This document shows, piece after piece, positions 23,707 to 30,031 of a stretch of DNA of 64,000 nt (the first letter of the stretch is position 1; every line of letters starts with the position of its first letter). The DNA lies in contig NZ_CP027858.1 in the NCBI RefSeq assembly GCF_005519465.1, forward strand, positions 3,472,001 to 3,536,000. The letters are read 5' to 3'. The notes beneath the pieces were generated by a model, which was not told the origin of the DNA, searched no databases, and saw only the letters and a program-made list of their open reading frames with translations. The stretch is from Streptomyces clavuligerus. GTDB lineage: Bacteria > Actinomycetota > Actinomycetes > Streptomycetales > Streptomycetaceae. The position numbers were made by a program, and so were the translations under genes.

Positions 23707-24216
23707 GTGCTCGTGGGTGAAGATTTCGGGCGCCTCTTCGAGGAGTTCGAGCGGACCGCGTTCCGGCTGGAGACGCTGGACGAGTACGACATCGACGAGG
23801 AACGCGAGGAGATCGAGCGGTTCCTGTCGGGCGGGGACATGGGCCCGGAGTGGGCGGACAACCCGTGGGTGCGGTCGATGACGGACCAGGGCAAGCAGGT
23901 CTCCCGCGTCCATGTGCTGAGGTCGCCGCTCACGGACTACCTCCGCTACGAGCTGTCCGCGTATCCCGGCAACGTCACGGCGGGGGAGACGATCGGGATC
24001 GTCGACCTGTCGGGGCAGACGGTCACCGGTCTGCCCGACCACGATTTCTGGATCTTCGACGACCGGGATGTGTACCGGATGCACTACACGGAGACCGGTG
24101 CGTTCGTCGGCGGTGAGCTGCTGCCTCCGCAGGCCCTCGCGGAGTACCGGGGATACCGGGACCAGGCCCTGTCCGCTGCGGTGCCGTTCGTGGCGTACTG
24201 GGAGCGCCACCGCTGA
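23707..24216 (+). CDS. DUF6879-family protein
   Basis: A 169-residue soluble acidic protein. The pattern FGRLFEEFERTAFRLETLDE, then a PEWADNPWVRSM segment, RVHVLRSPLTDYLRYEL, HDFWIFDDRDVYRMHYT and the final YRGYRDQALSAAVPF matches the actinobacterial family DUF6879. Members sit beside XRE-DUF5753 and DUF397 genes, as here, and may belong to the same regulatory or toxin-antitoxin-like circuits. GGAGGAG precedes the GTG. A strong terminator follows, so it is expressed separately from the small minus-strand gene at 24280. Confidence 0.85.
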   Translation: MLVGEDFGRLFEEFERTAFRLETLDEYDIDEEREEIERFLSGGDMGPEWADNPWVRSMTDQGKQVSRVHVLRSPLTDYLRYELSAYPGNVTAGETIGIVDLSGQTVTGLPDHDFWIFDDRDVYRMHYTETGAFVGGELLPPQALAEYRGYRDQALSAAVPFVAYWERHR

Positions 24217-24239
24217 CGGACTCCATGACTTCATCGGGA

Positions 24240-24268
24240 CGGCTCCCTGCGGTATCCGCAGGGAGCCG
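24240..24268. terminator. Bidirectional terminator
   Basis: CGGCTCCCTGCGG (24240-24252) and CCGCAGGGAGCCG (24256-24268) form a perfect 13-base stem with a TAT loop, between the convergent genes ending at 24216 and 24280. Confidence 0.85.
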
Positions 24269-24279
24269 TTCGTCGTGGG

Positions 24280-24591
24280 TCAGGCGGTCACCGCTGCCGG
24301 TGTGGTGACGTGGTGGACGTCGGAGACGGCGACGGTGTGGATGTAGACGTGCCCGAGTTCCGCCCAGGCGGTCGCGTAGAAGTGTTCGCGCTGCTCCGGG
24401 GTGAGTGCTCGGGCCTCCGGTGCGGTGAAGACGGCTCGTGCTGTGGTGCTGCTGGGGCCGGTCCAGGGGCGTGCCCAGGGTGATACGGGCGCGGGGGTGG
24501 TGACGGCCGGTGTGGTGGTGCGGTGGCGGCCGTGGGCGGGCAGTAACAGGAACAGTGCCCGGGCGAGGACGCGGGCGATAGCATCGCGCAT
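24280..24591 (-). CDS. Small hypothetical protein with hydrophobic N-terminus
   Basis: A 103-residue protein. The N-terminus MRDAIARVLARALFLLLPA followed by GRHR resembles short streptomycete proteins found near XRE and DUF397 genes. The middle is Thr/Pro-rich, and the C-terminal half (LTPEQREHFYATAWAELGHV) is a predicted helix. GGAG lies nine bases before the ATG. It ends in a shared terminator with the DUF6879 gene. Function unknown; the N-terminal helix may be amphipathic and membrane-associated. Confidence 0.6.
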   Translation of the reverse strand: MRDAIARVLARALFLLLPAHGRHRTTTPAVTTPAPVSPWARPWTGPSSTTARAVFTAPEARALTPEQREHFYATAWAELGHVYIHTVAVSDVHHVTTPAAVTA

Positions 24592-24677
24592 GTCGTTCAG
24601 CTCCTCTGTAGCTGATCGGCGAAGCCCCGGTGGACCGTTGGCGCGGTCTGTCGGGGCGCTTTGCGTTCATGGGGTGG

Positions 24678-24718
24678 CCTTGGGCCGTCCCTGACGGGGT
24701 GGTGGGGACGGCCCAAGG
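24678..24718. terminator. Perfect 14-base hairpin ending the small minus-strand unit
   Basis: CCTTGGGCCGTCCC (24678-24691) pairs with GGGACGGCCCAAGG (24705-24718). It follows the stop at 24735 on the minus strand. Confidence 0.8.
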
Positions 24719-24734
24719 TCGGAAGGTTCCGCCG

Positions 24735-24866
24735 CTACGTGGGCAGGCTGAGGGCTTCCAGTTCTCGTGCGATCCCGGAGGCGATGACTCCCAGGACGAT
24801 GGCCCACAGGGAGAAGATCGCCAGGGCGCTCGCTATGGAGTGCCGTTGGGGCTTTCGGGGTCGCAC
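24735..24866 (-). CDS. Single-helix small membrane protein
   Basis: A 43-codon frame with GTG start. A basic N-terminus (VRPRKPQRHS) precedes one strongly hydrophobic helix (IASALAIFSLWAIVLGVIAS) and a short acidic tail ending SLPT. AAAGG lies six bases upstream of the GTG. The start overlaps the end of the Cys-motif gene by 34 bases in another frame, which suggests coupling, and a perfect terminator follows. By charge it should sit with its N-terminus inside. Function unknown. Confidence 0.5.
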   Translation of the reverse strand: MRPRKPQRHSIASALAIFSLWAIVLGVIASGIARELEALSLPT

Positions 24867-24982
24867 GGAAAACCTTTCGATTCCGGTGGGGGATCGTCCT
24901 GAGGGGGGCTCGGCTTGAGCGGGCAATTGATCATGGGGCATTCGCAGGGGCCGAAATCGAACGGGTTGAACTCCGGTTCCAT
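24833..24982 (-). CDS. Small protein with a C-x-C-x4-C-P motif
   Basis: A 49-codon frame starting MEPEFNPFDFGPCECPMINC, then a Pro/Asp-rich tail. The C-x-C-x4-C-P cluster matches the one in the 614-820 protein, although the rest differs. A longer start at 25051 is possible; no good ribosome binding site precedes 24982. It lies divergent from the XRE-DUF5753 gene, as the other copy lies divergent from an XRE gene. It may bind a metal. Function unknown. Confidence 0.5.
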   Translation of the reverse strand: MEPEFNPFDFGPCECPMINCPLKPSPPQDDPPPESKGFPCDPESPNGTP

Positions 24983-25157
24983 GCGATAGGGCTGACGCAA
25001 CGTCAACCTCCGGTGAGGGCGTCGGGCAGGGGAATTCCATGTGGCATGCACGGGCCATTCCTCTGTGCAGCCATTCCGCTACCGAGGAATCTCAGCGTGT
25101 ACTACAGTCGGCCCTGCCCTCAACTTGCGTGTTTTGATTGACGAGTGAGGTCCGTGA

Positions 25158-25988
25158 ATGGTGCATCGTAAAGAGCTGAACCCCGAGAGGTCGCCGCGCG
25201 ACAGGTTTGGGCAGGTCGTGCGCGCATTGCGGGACGAGCGTGGCTGGACACAGGACGAGCTGGCGGAACGTCTGGGCTGCTCGGGCTCGCATGTCTCCGC
25301 CATTGAAACTGGTCGACGGGCGACAACTCCACAGTTCGCGAGAAAACTCGATCGCGTTTTCGGAACGGGCGATCGCCTCGAACGTCAGAGCCAGTCCGCT
25401 CGGCAAACGGCGCTTCTGGAGGGATTCTCGGCGTTCCTGAGGGAAGAGGGGCAGGCGGCGGAGGTCCGACTCTACGAAGTGGGGATCATCCCGGGGCTGC
25501 TTCAGACACCGGAGTACGCTGCGGCGCTGGCGGAGAGCGCCGTCAAACGAGGGGAGATCAACACCGATCAAGCGCAGGAGCGAGTGGCGCTCGTGGCGAC
25601 GCGGCAGGCTGCGCTTGCCCGGACGCCCGCCCCGCTGATTCTGGCGGTGCTGGACGAGGGCTGCGTCCGTCGGCCCATCGGTGGCCCCGGCGTGATGGAC
25701 GCGCAGCTCGAACGGCTGCTTGAGTTCGCCGAGCAGCCGAATACGTCGCTTCAGATCGCCCCGTTCTCGATGGGAGATCTTCGTCCGTTCAATCTTCCTG
25801 TGACGGTGCTGACTCTTGTGAACCGTTCACTCATGGCCTACGCCGAGTCGGCGCACCGAGGGCATCTTGAGCGGGAAAGCCAGTTCGTAGTACCCATACT
25901 CACGTCTTATCATCAGCTACAGGTGCACGCGCTTCACCAGGCGGCAACCGTGGCCATGATTCAGCAGCTACGAAAGGGCACCCCGTGA
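25158..25988 (+). CDS. XRE-family regulator with DUF5753 domain
   Basis: A 276-residue DNA-binding protein. The N-terminal HTH (QVVRALRDERGWTQDELAER, GCSGSHVSAIETGRR) is followed from about residue 90 by a DUF5753 domain, recognisable by LYEVGIIPGLLQTPEYAAAL, ERVALVATRQAALA, the PIGGPGVMDAQLERLLE stretch and ESAHRGHLERE. Such regulators work with DUF397 partners, as in the Scr1-Scr2 pair described in Streptomyces coelicolor. GAGG precedes the ATG. The stop overlaps the first DUF397 gene (GTGA), so the two proteins are made together. Confidence 0.93.
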   Translation: MVHRKELNPERSPRDRFGQVVRALRDERGWTQDELAERLGCSGSHVSAIETGRRATTPQFARKLDRVFGTGDRLERQSQSARQTALLEGFSAFLREEGQAAEVRLYEVGIIPGLLQTPEYAAALAESAVKRGEINTDQAQERVALVATRQAALARTPAPLILAVLDEGCVRRPIGGPGVMDAQLERLLEFAEQPNTSLQIAPFSMGDLRPFNLPVTVLTLVNRSLMAYAESAHRGHLERESQFVVPILTSYHQLQVHALHQAATVAMIQQLRKGTP

Positions 25989-26188
25989 TCACCCCTGAGC
26001 ACCTGCGCTGGCACAAGTCCTCCTACAGCGACCACGGCGGTCAGTGCGTCGAGTGGGCTCCCTCGTACGCGTTGGCTCACGGTGTTGTCCCGGTCCGCGA
26101 CAGCAAGCAGAGCGACGGCCCCGTCCTGATGGTCTCCGCCGCCGCGTTCACCGGCCTTGTGACCATGGCCCGCGACACCACCCGTTAA
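25985..26188 (+). CDS. DUF397 protein, copy 1
   Basis: A 67-residue protein: LRWHKSSYSDHGGQCVEWAP is the classic DUF397 opening (W-x-K-S-S-Y-S...C-V-E), then VVPVRDSKQSDGPVLMVSAA and the C-terminal helix. DUF397 proteins bind or modulate the neighbouring XRE-DUF5753 regulator. The GTG overlaps the regulator's stop by four bases. A terminator hairpin follows at 26206-26244. Confidence 0.92.
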   Translation: MITPEHLRWHKSSYSDHGGQCVEWAPSYALAHGVVPVRDSKQSDGPVLMVSAAAFTGLVTMARDTTR

Positions 26189-26205
26189 GCGAACAGCACG
26201 CACAG

Positions 26206-26244
26206 AAGCCCCGTTCCCCCAAGCCGGTCGAGGGAGTGGGGCTT
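26206..26244 (+). terminator. Terminator after DUF397 copy 1
   Basis: AAGCCCCGTTCCC (26206-26218) pairs with GGGAGTGGGGCTT (26232-26244) through two G-T wobbles. The same hairpin design follows copies 3 (now split) and 4. Confidence 0.75.
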
Positions 26245-26286
26245 CCGGCTGCCGTCTCGCTCCGCCCGCTTCATCGCCGCCTCCAC
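26239..26286 (-). pseudogene. Remnant of the HicA-like small gene
   Basis: On the minus strand the sequence reads VEAAMKRAERDGSRKP, matching VEAALKRAEAAGLKV of the intact gene at 28568-28792. Upstream and downstream homology ends abruptly: one side runs into the DUF397 terminator. It is a short fragment left by recombination between repeated modules. Confidence 0.55.
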
Positions 26287-26397
26287 GCGGGAGTACACCC
26301 CACATGTCGGCGGGCCTTCCGTGAGCCGCGCGCACCTGGGACCGTTGCTGAAGCTCCCCGAGCAGCCGGGCCATCCGCAGCGACGAAAGGGCACTCC

Positions 26398-26595
26398 ATG
26401 ACGACCGAATCCCTCGACTGGATCAAGTCCTCCTACAGTGGCAACGGCGGTCAGTGCGTTGAGTGGGCTCCCTCGTACGCGTCCGTTCACGGTGTTGTCC
26501 CGGTCCGCGACAGCAAGCAGAGCGACGGCCCTGTCCTGATGGTCTCGGCCGCCGCGTTCACGGGCTTGGTGGCCATGGCTCGCGACACCCGGTAA
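26398..26595 (+). CDS. DUF397 protein, copy 2
   Basis: A 65-residue DUF397 protein (SLDWIKSSYSGNGGQCVEWA; VVPVRDSKQSDGPVLMVSAA). It is almost identical to copy 1 after residue 20 but has the N-terminus of copy 4 (TESLDWIKSS versus IKSLDWIKSS). GAAAGG lies upstream of the ATG. Its upstream 100 bases also match those of copy 4, so the duplicated unit includes the leader. No XRE gene of its own is present. Confidence 0.9.
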   Translation: MTTESLDWIKSSYSGNGGQCVEWAPSYASVHGVVPVRDSKQSDGPVLMVSAAAFTGLVAMARDTR

Positions 26596-26636
26596 TGATT
26601 CCTCCGACGAAGTCAGCGGCGACGAAAGGGCACTCC

Positions 26637-26840
26637 GTGATCACCCCTGAGCACTTGCGTTGGCAGAAGTCTTCCTACAGCGGCAACGGTGGTGTTTGCG
26701 TTGAGTGGGCTCCCTCGTACGCGTTGGCTCACGGTGTTGTCCCGGTCCGTGACAGCAAGCGGAGCGACGGCCTCGTCCTGATGGTCTCGGCCGCCGCGTT
26801 CACCGGCCTTGTGACCATGGCCCGCGACACCAGCCGTTAA
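26637..26840 (+). CDS. DUF397 protein, copy 3
   Basis: A 67-residue DUF397 protein with GTG start. The N-terminus (ITPEHLRWQKSSYSGNGGVC) resembles copy 1, not copy 2, so copies 1 and 3 form one subtype and 2 and 4 another. The C-terminal VRDSKRSDGLVLMVSAAAFT carries two substitutions. GAAAGG precedes the start. Its terminator was split by the IS30 element at 26889. Confidence 0.9.
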   Translation: MITPEHLRWQKSSYSGNGGVCVEWAPSYALAHGVVPVRDSKRSDGLVLMVSAAAFTGLVTMARDTSR

Positions 26841-26888
26841 GCGAGCAGCACGCACAGAAGCCCCGCTCCGCCGAATGGCGGATTCTAG

Positions 26889-28232
26889 GGATCGTTGCAA
26901 CACGTGGTCGGTTGATCAGGCCGTGAGCAGTTTAGACAGGCGCTCGGCTGGGGTTTCCCAGTCGAGCGTCTTGCGTGGGCGGCGGTTGAGCTGGGCGGCG
27001 ACGGAGTCAAGGTGTTCGCGGGTGTGGACCGACAGATCGGTTCCCTTGGGGAAGTACTGCCGGAGCAGGCCGTTGGTGTTCTCGTTCGAGCCGCGCTGCC
27101 AGGGACTGCCGGGGTTGCAGAAGTAGACCGGGACATCGGTGGCGACGCTGAATGCGTGGTGGCCGGCCATCTCGCTGCCCTGGTCCCAGGTGAGAGAGCG
27201 TTTGAGGTGGGGCGGCAGTGTCCGCACGGTCTCGGCCAGGGCATCCCTGACGCTGGCAGCGGTATGGTCGGCGGGCAGGTGGAGGAGCATCACGTAGCGG
27301 GTGCTGCGTTCGACGAGTGTGCCGATCGCCGAGCCGTTGTTCTTCCCGATGATGAGATCGCCTTCCCAGTGGCCGGGCACGGCGCGGTCGTCCGCCTCGG
27401 CGGGGCGGTCACTGATCATGACCATGGGGTCGGTGAAGCGGGCCTGTCGGCAGTTGGCCTGGCGGTGGGGCCTGCGGCGGGCGCGTCCGGTCCGCAGGGC
27501 ACCGGCGAGCTCCCGTCGCAGATGGCCGCGCCCTTGGACGTAGAGCGCCTGGTAGACCGTTTCGTGGACCACGTGCATCTCCGGCTGGTCGGGGAACTGT
27601 CTGCGCAGAGCGTGACAGATCTGCTCCGGGCTCCACTGCTCGTCCAGACCTCTCTGGACGGCGTCCCGCAGTTCGGAGTTGTGGGTGATCTTCCGTGGTT
27701 TCGGGCGAGGACGTCGGGCGTCGGCCCGGGCCTGGGCGGCGAAGGGGCGGTAGTGCCACTGGCCGCGGGTGCCCTCGGTGCGGTTGCGCCGGACCTCCCG
27801 GCTGATCGTCGAGGGACTGCGGCCCAGCTCAGCGGCTATCGAGCGGATGGGCGCCTTCTCCCGGAGCCGGTCAGCGATGTGGATGCGCTCGCGCTCCGAC
27901 AGATAGCGGGACCGCGCCCGCGCGGGCAGGGGCACCCGCTCACGGGGAACGGGTGCCCGCTGGGTGTAGACGCCCTGGCCGGGGACGGCCGTCGTCCGGC
28001 TCACCGGCGGTCTGAACCGCTTCGGGTCCCACCGGCCGTTGCGCCACTCACGGCCGGTGCGCGCGTTCACGCCGACCAGCGCGGACGCTTCTTTGCAGCT
28101 GTACCCCGCCTTCACGAGCCGGAAGTATTCCTCCCGCTCAGCACGGAGCTTCCTCCGCCCCTGAGCCACAGTCCGCACCTTACGGATCTCGAAGTCCATC
28201 ACACCCCTTGAACTGGGGTGTTGCAACAACCA
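26889..28232 (-). mobile_element. IS30-family insertion sequence
   Basis: The 1344-base element has imperfect terminal inverted repeats: GGATCGTTGCAACAC at 26889-26903 and, reversed, TGGTTGTTGCAACAC at 28218-28232 (12 of 15 match). CTAG flanks both ends (26885-26888 and 28233-28236) and is the likely target duplication. It carries one transposase gene on the minus strand. Insertion was into the loop side of a hairpin, in keeping with the known preference of IS30 for palindromic targets. Confidence 0.8.
26916..28199 (-). CDS. IS30-family transposase
   Basis: A 427-residue DDE transposase. An N-terminal HTH region (LVKAGYSCKEASALVGVNAR) and a second HTH typical of IS30 (IHIADRLREKAPIRSIAAEL, GRSPSTISREVRRN) precede the catalytic core. 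The triad is visible in VPGHWEGDLIIGKNNGS (D), RSLTWDQGSEMAGH (D) and GSNENTNGLLRQYFPKGTD (E, in N-E-N-x-N-G). The frame is intact, so the element may be active. The ATG at 28199 follows AAGGGG. The protein cuts and joins the element ends. Confidence 0.95.
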   Translation of the reverse strand: MDFEIRKVRTVAQGRRKLRAEREEYFRLVKAGYSCKEASALVGVNARTGREWRNGRWDPKRFRPPVSRTTAVPGQGVYTQRAPVPRERVPLPARARSRYLSERERIHIADRLREKAPIRSIAAELGRSPSTISREVRRNRTEGTRGQWHYRPFAAQARADARRPRPKPRKITHNSELRDAVQRGLDEQWSPEQICHALRRQFPDQPEMHVVHETVYQALYVQGRGHLRRELAGALRTGRARRRPHRQANCRQARFTDPMVMISDRPAEADDRAVPGHWEGDLIIGKNNGSAIGTLVERSTRYVMLLHLPADHTAASVRDALAETVRTLPPHLKRSLTWDQGSEMAGHHAFSVATDVPVYFCNPGSPWQRGSNENTNGLLRQYFPKGTDLSVHTREHLDSVAAQLNRRPRKTLDWETPAERLSKLLTA

Positions 28233-28281
28233 CTAGAACCTAAGAATCCGGTCGAGGGAGCGGGGCTTCCGGCTGTCGCAC

Positions 28282-28602
28282 CTACTGCGGCGCGGGGACC
28301 ACGGCAGGGGTTGCCATGTCGTTCTCCCGGAGAGCAAAGTGGTCGATCTCCACACTGCGCACGAGTACCCCCGGGAAGTCATCGAAGCGCTCCAGGGCCT
28401 CAGCGATGGCCTCGGTCAGGGTCTCGGCCTCGAAGAGGCAACTGAACTCCGCATGGCCAGGGCTTTCCACCAGGCCGATCTGTCCGTCGTGGAAGCGCTC
28501 CAGACCGGCCAGAAAATCCGACTGCTCCGGAGTCAGCGGCTCCTGAAGATGCAGAGTGAAGTACCACTCACGCACAGCCACGGTGCTTGTTGATGAAACC
28601 AT
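28282..28602 (-). CDS. Small partner protein of the HicA-like gene, copy 1
   Basis: A 106-residue soluble acidic protein: VAVREWYFTLHLQEPLTPEQ, then a helix (LAGLERFHDG), AEFSCLFEAETLTEAIAEAL and RFDDFPGVLVRSVEID. It is clearly paralogous to the protein at 29413-29754 over its whole length. Alternating strands and helices suggest a ferredoxin-like or HicB-like alpha/beta fold. GAGG lies upstream of the ATG. Its start lies inside the upstream gene 28568-28792 (35-base overlap), so the two are coupled. An antitoxin or inhibitor role is a guess from the arrangement. Confidence 0.65.
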   Translation of the reverse strand: MVSSTSTVAVREWYFTLHLQEPLTPEQSDFLAGLERFHDGQIGLVESPGHAEFSCLFEAETLTEAIAEALERFDDFPGVLVRSVEIDHFALRENDMATPAVVPAPQ

Positions 28603-28792
28603 CGATCCTCTTCGCCTCTCCTCCGGCACTCTTGGGTGTACAGCTCACCTCTTGGCGCCCACTGCACGGGCAGCAGATCAGCCAGCCCCAACGATGTCGG
28701 TTCCTGTCGTGCGTCACCTTGAGCCCCGCCGCTTCCGCCCGCTTCAGCGCCGCTTCAACGTCCTTCTTCTGGTGCTTGTCGCCCCGTCCCAT
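28568..28792 (-). CDS. HicA-like small basic protein, intact copy
   Basis: A 74-residue basic protein. KKDVEAALKRAEAAGLKVTH followed by RNRHRWGWLICC, CSGRQEVSCTPKSAGG and AKRIDGFINKH resembles the small double-stranded-RNA-binding fold of HicA-type toxins (helix, three strands with a central H-x-W-G segment, C-terminal helix with A-K-R-I). A Cys-Cys-x-Cys group near the middle may add a metal site. It overlaps the partner gene at 28602. No clear ribosome binding site is visible before the ATG at 28792. Toxin activity is inferred only. Confidence 0.6.
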   Translation of the reverse strand: MGRGDKHQKKDVEAALKRAEAAGLKVTHDRNRHRWGWLICCPCSGRQEVSCTPKSAGGEAKRIDGFINKHRGCA

Positions 28793-28937
28793 GACCGCAC
28801 AACGATGCTGACGAGACAGAGTCACCCGGCGGCACCCCGCGCATGTCGGCGGGCCTTCCATGAGTCGCGCGCACCTGGGACCGTTGCTGACGTTCCCCGA
28901 GCGGCCGGGCCATTCGCAGCGACGAAAGGGCACTCCC

Positions 28938-29138
28938 ATGACGATCAAATCCCTCGACTGGATCAAGTCCTCCTACAGCGGCAACGGCGGCGCCTGCGTC
29001 GAGTGGGCCCCGTCCTACGCATCCACCCACGGTGTCGTTCCGGTCCGTGACAGCAAGCAGAGTGACGGCCCTGTCCTGATGGTCTCCACCATCGCGTTCG
29101 CGGGCCTCGTGACCATGGCCCGGAGCGACGCCCGGTAA
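28938..29138 (+). CDS. DUF397 protein, copy 4
   Basis: A 66-residue DUF397 protein (SLDWIKSSYSGNGGACVEWA; VVPVRDSKQSDGPVLMVSTI), of the same subtype as copy 2. GAAAGG precedes the ATG. It is separated from copies 1-3 by the IS30 element and by the HicA-like two-gene unit, and is divergent from that unit. A terminator follows at 29154-29189. Confidence 0.92.
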   Translation: MTIKSLDWIKSSYSGNGGACVEWAPSYASTHGVVPVRDSKQSDGPVLMVSTIAFAGLVTMARSDAR

Positions 29139-29153
29139 GCAAACACATAGAGC

Positions 29154-29189
29154 AGCCCCGTTCCCCATGGCAACCAGGGGCACGGGGCT
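29154..29189 (+). terminator. Terminator after DUF397 copy 4
   Basis: AGCCCCGTTCCCC (29154-29166) pairs with GGGGCACGGGGCT (29177-29189) apart from one or two central mismatches. Confidence 0.7.
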
Positions 29190-29209
29190 GATCGTTGATG
29201 CCGGGAGTC

Positions 29210-29416
29210 TCAGACGCCCCCGGGATTGCACAGCGAGCAGGGCACGCTGAACGGCCCGTTTGGGTGGCGCATCACGATGACGCGCAGCCCGACGCAGGTG
29301 CGGCAGTCGGACGCCCCCCGGCGCTTCAGGGTGTACCTCGCCTCACGCCGGTAGTGGTGGAACACGTCGATGTACGCGGGGTTGGTCCACCATCGGGGAT
29401 CTTCCTCGGGTCTCAT
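29210..29416 (-). CDS. Small protein with two CxxC knuckles
   Basis: A 68-residue protein. PRWWTNPAYIDVFHHYRREA is aromatic and basic; SDCRTCVGLRVIVMRH and SVPCSLCNPGG supply two C-x-x-C pairs 26 residues apart, a likely zinc ribbon. Its ATG overlaps the stop of the upstream partner-like gene (ATGA), so translation is coupled. The first module copy (28282-28792) lacks this third gene. Function unknown; nucleic-acid binding is plausible from the fold. Confidence 0.6.
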   Translation of the reverse strand: MRPEEDPRWWTNPAYIDVFHHYRREARYTLKRRGASDCRTCVGLRVIVMRHPNGPFSVPCSLCNPGGV

Positions 29417-29754
29417 GAGTCCGACCCCGGCGGGGGCGGCGCGGGGAGCATGGCGGGAGTCGCCATGTCGTTCGAGGCGAGGTCGAAGTGGTCGATCTCC
29501 ACACTGCGGACCAGGACACCGGGGAAGTCATCGAAACGGCTCAGCGCGTCGGCGACGGCCGCAGTGAGGGTGTCCGCTGGGATCGCACACGTGAACCGGC
29601 TGTGGCCCGGACGCTCCGCGAGCCCCACGCCGCCTTCCCCGAACCGGTCCAGTCCGTCCAGGGTGTCCTTCTGCTCCTCGGTGAGGGGGGCGTCCAGCAC
29701 AAGGTTGAAGTACCAGTCACGCACAGCTCCGGTGCCTCCATGTGAATTGCTCAA
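29413..29754 (-). CDS. Small partner protein of the HicA-like gene, copy 2
   Basis: A 113-residue paralogue of the protein at 28282-28602: AVRDWYFNLVLDAPLTEEQK, RFTCAIPADTLTAAVADALS, RFDDFPGVLVRSVEIDHFDL are shared almost residue for residue. The frame begins with TTG at 29754, chosen because it aligns with the start of copy 1. The upstream HicA-like gene is broken here, yet this partner is intact, as expected if it is the protective member of a pair. Confidence 0.6.
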   Translation of the reverse strand: MSNSHGGTGAVRDWYFNLVLDAPLTEEQKDTLDGLDRFGEGGVGLAERPGHSRFTCAIPADTLTAAVADALSRFDDFPGVLVRSVEIDHFDLASNDMATPAMLPAPPPPGSDS

Positions 29755-29920
29755 TCCTGTTCGCCTCTCCGCCGACGCTCTTGGGCGTGGAGCAGAGGGG
29801 CCGTCCTCAGCGGTGACGGCTCTTGTCGTGCGTCACCTTCAGATCCGCCCGCTCCGCCTTCTTGAGCGCCGCTTCGACGTCCTTCTTCCGGTGCCCGCCC
29901 CCAAAGGCATGGTCGTACAA
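29717..29920 (-). pseudogene. Broken second copy of the HicA-like gene
   Basis: The minus strand encodes HRKKDVEAALKKAERADLKV, then THDKSRHR and a TGA (29807-29809). In the same frame after the stop it continues CSTPKSVGGEANRIEQFTWR ending RSCA, which matches the C-terminus of the intact copy (SCTPKSAGGEAKRIDGF). About ten codons around the W-G-W-L core are missing. No good start is visible, only TTG at 29920. The gene was inactivated by a deletion that created the stop. Confidence 0.65.
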
Positions 29921-30031
29921 CTACGCGCATGCCAGAGGCTGTTACGGGCTATCGCGGCGCGGTCCACCCGATTGGGCGACGCACGGCCCGCCCGGGCCAC
30001 GAGGGGCGCGGGCGGGCCGGGGGAGTGAGGG

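Larger units (their letters stand above)
26858..28268 (+). terminator. Terminator of DUF397 copy 3, split by an insertion sequence
   Basis: The left arm AAGCCCCGCTCC (26858-26869) and right arm GGGAGCGGGGCTT (28256-28268) are complementary and match the arms of the intact terminator after copy 1. An inner stem CGGATTCT...AGAATCCG also spans the insertion. With the element removed they form one long hairpin. Confidence 0.7.

Noticed and set aside
24624..24660. Possible tRNA-like fold
   Set aside because: The stem CGCCCCG/CGGGGCG is a simple hairpin in a terminator region; there are no conserved T-loop or anticodon features.
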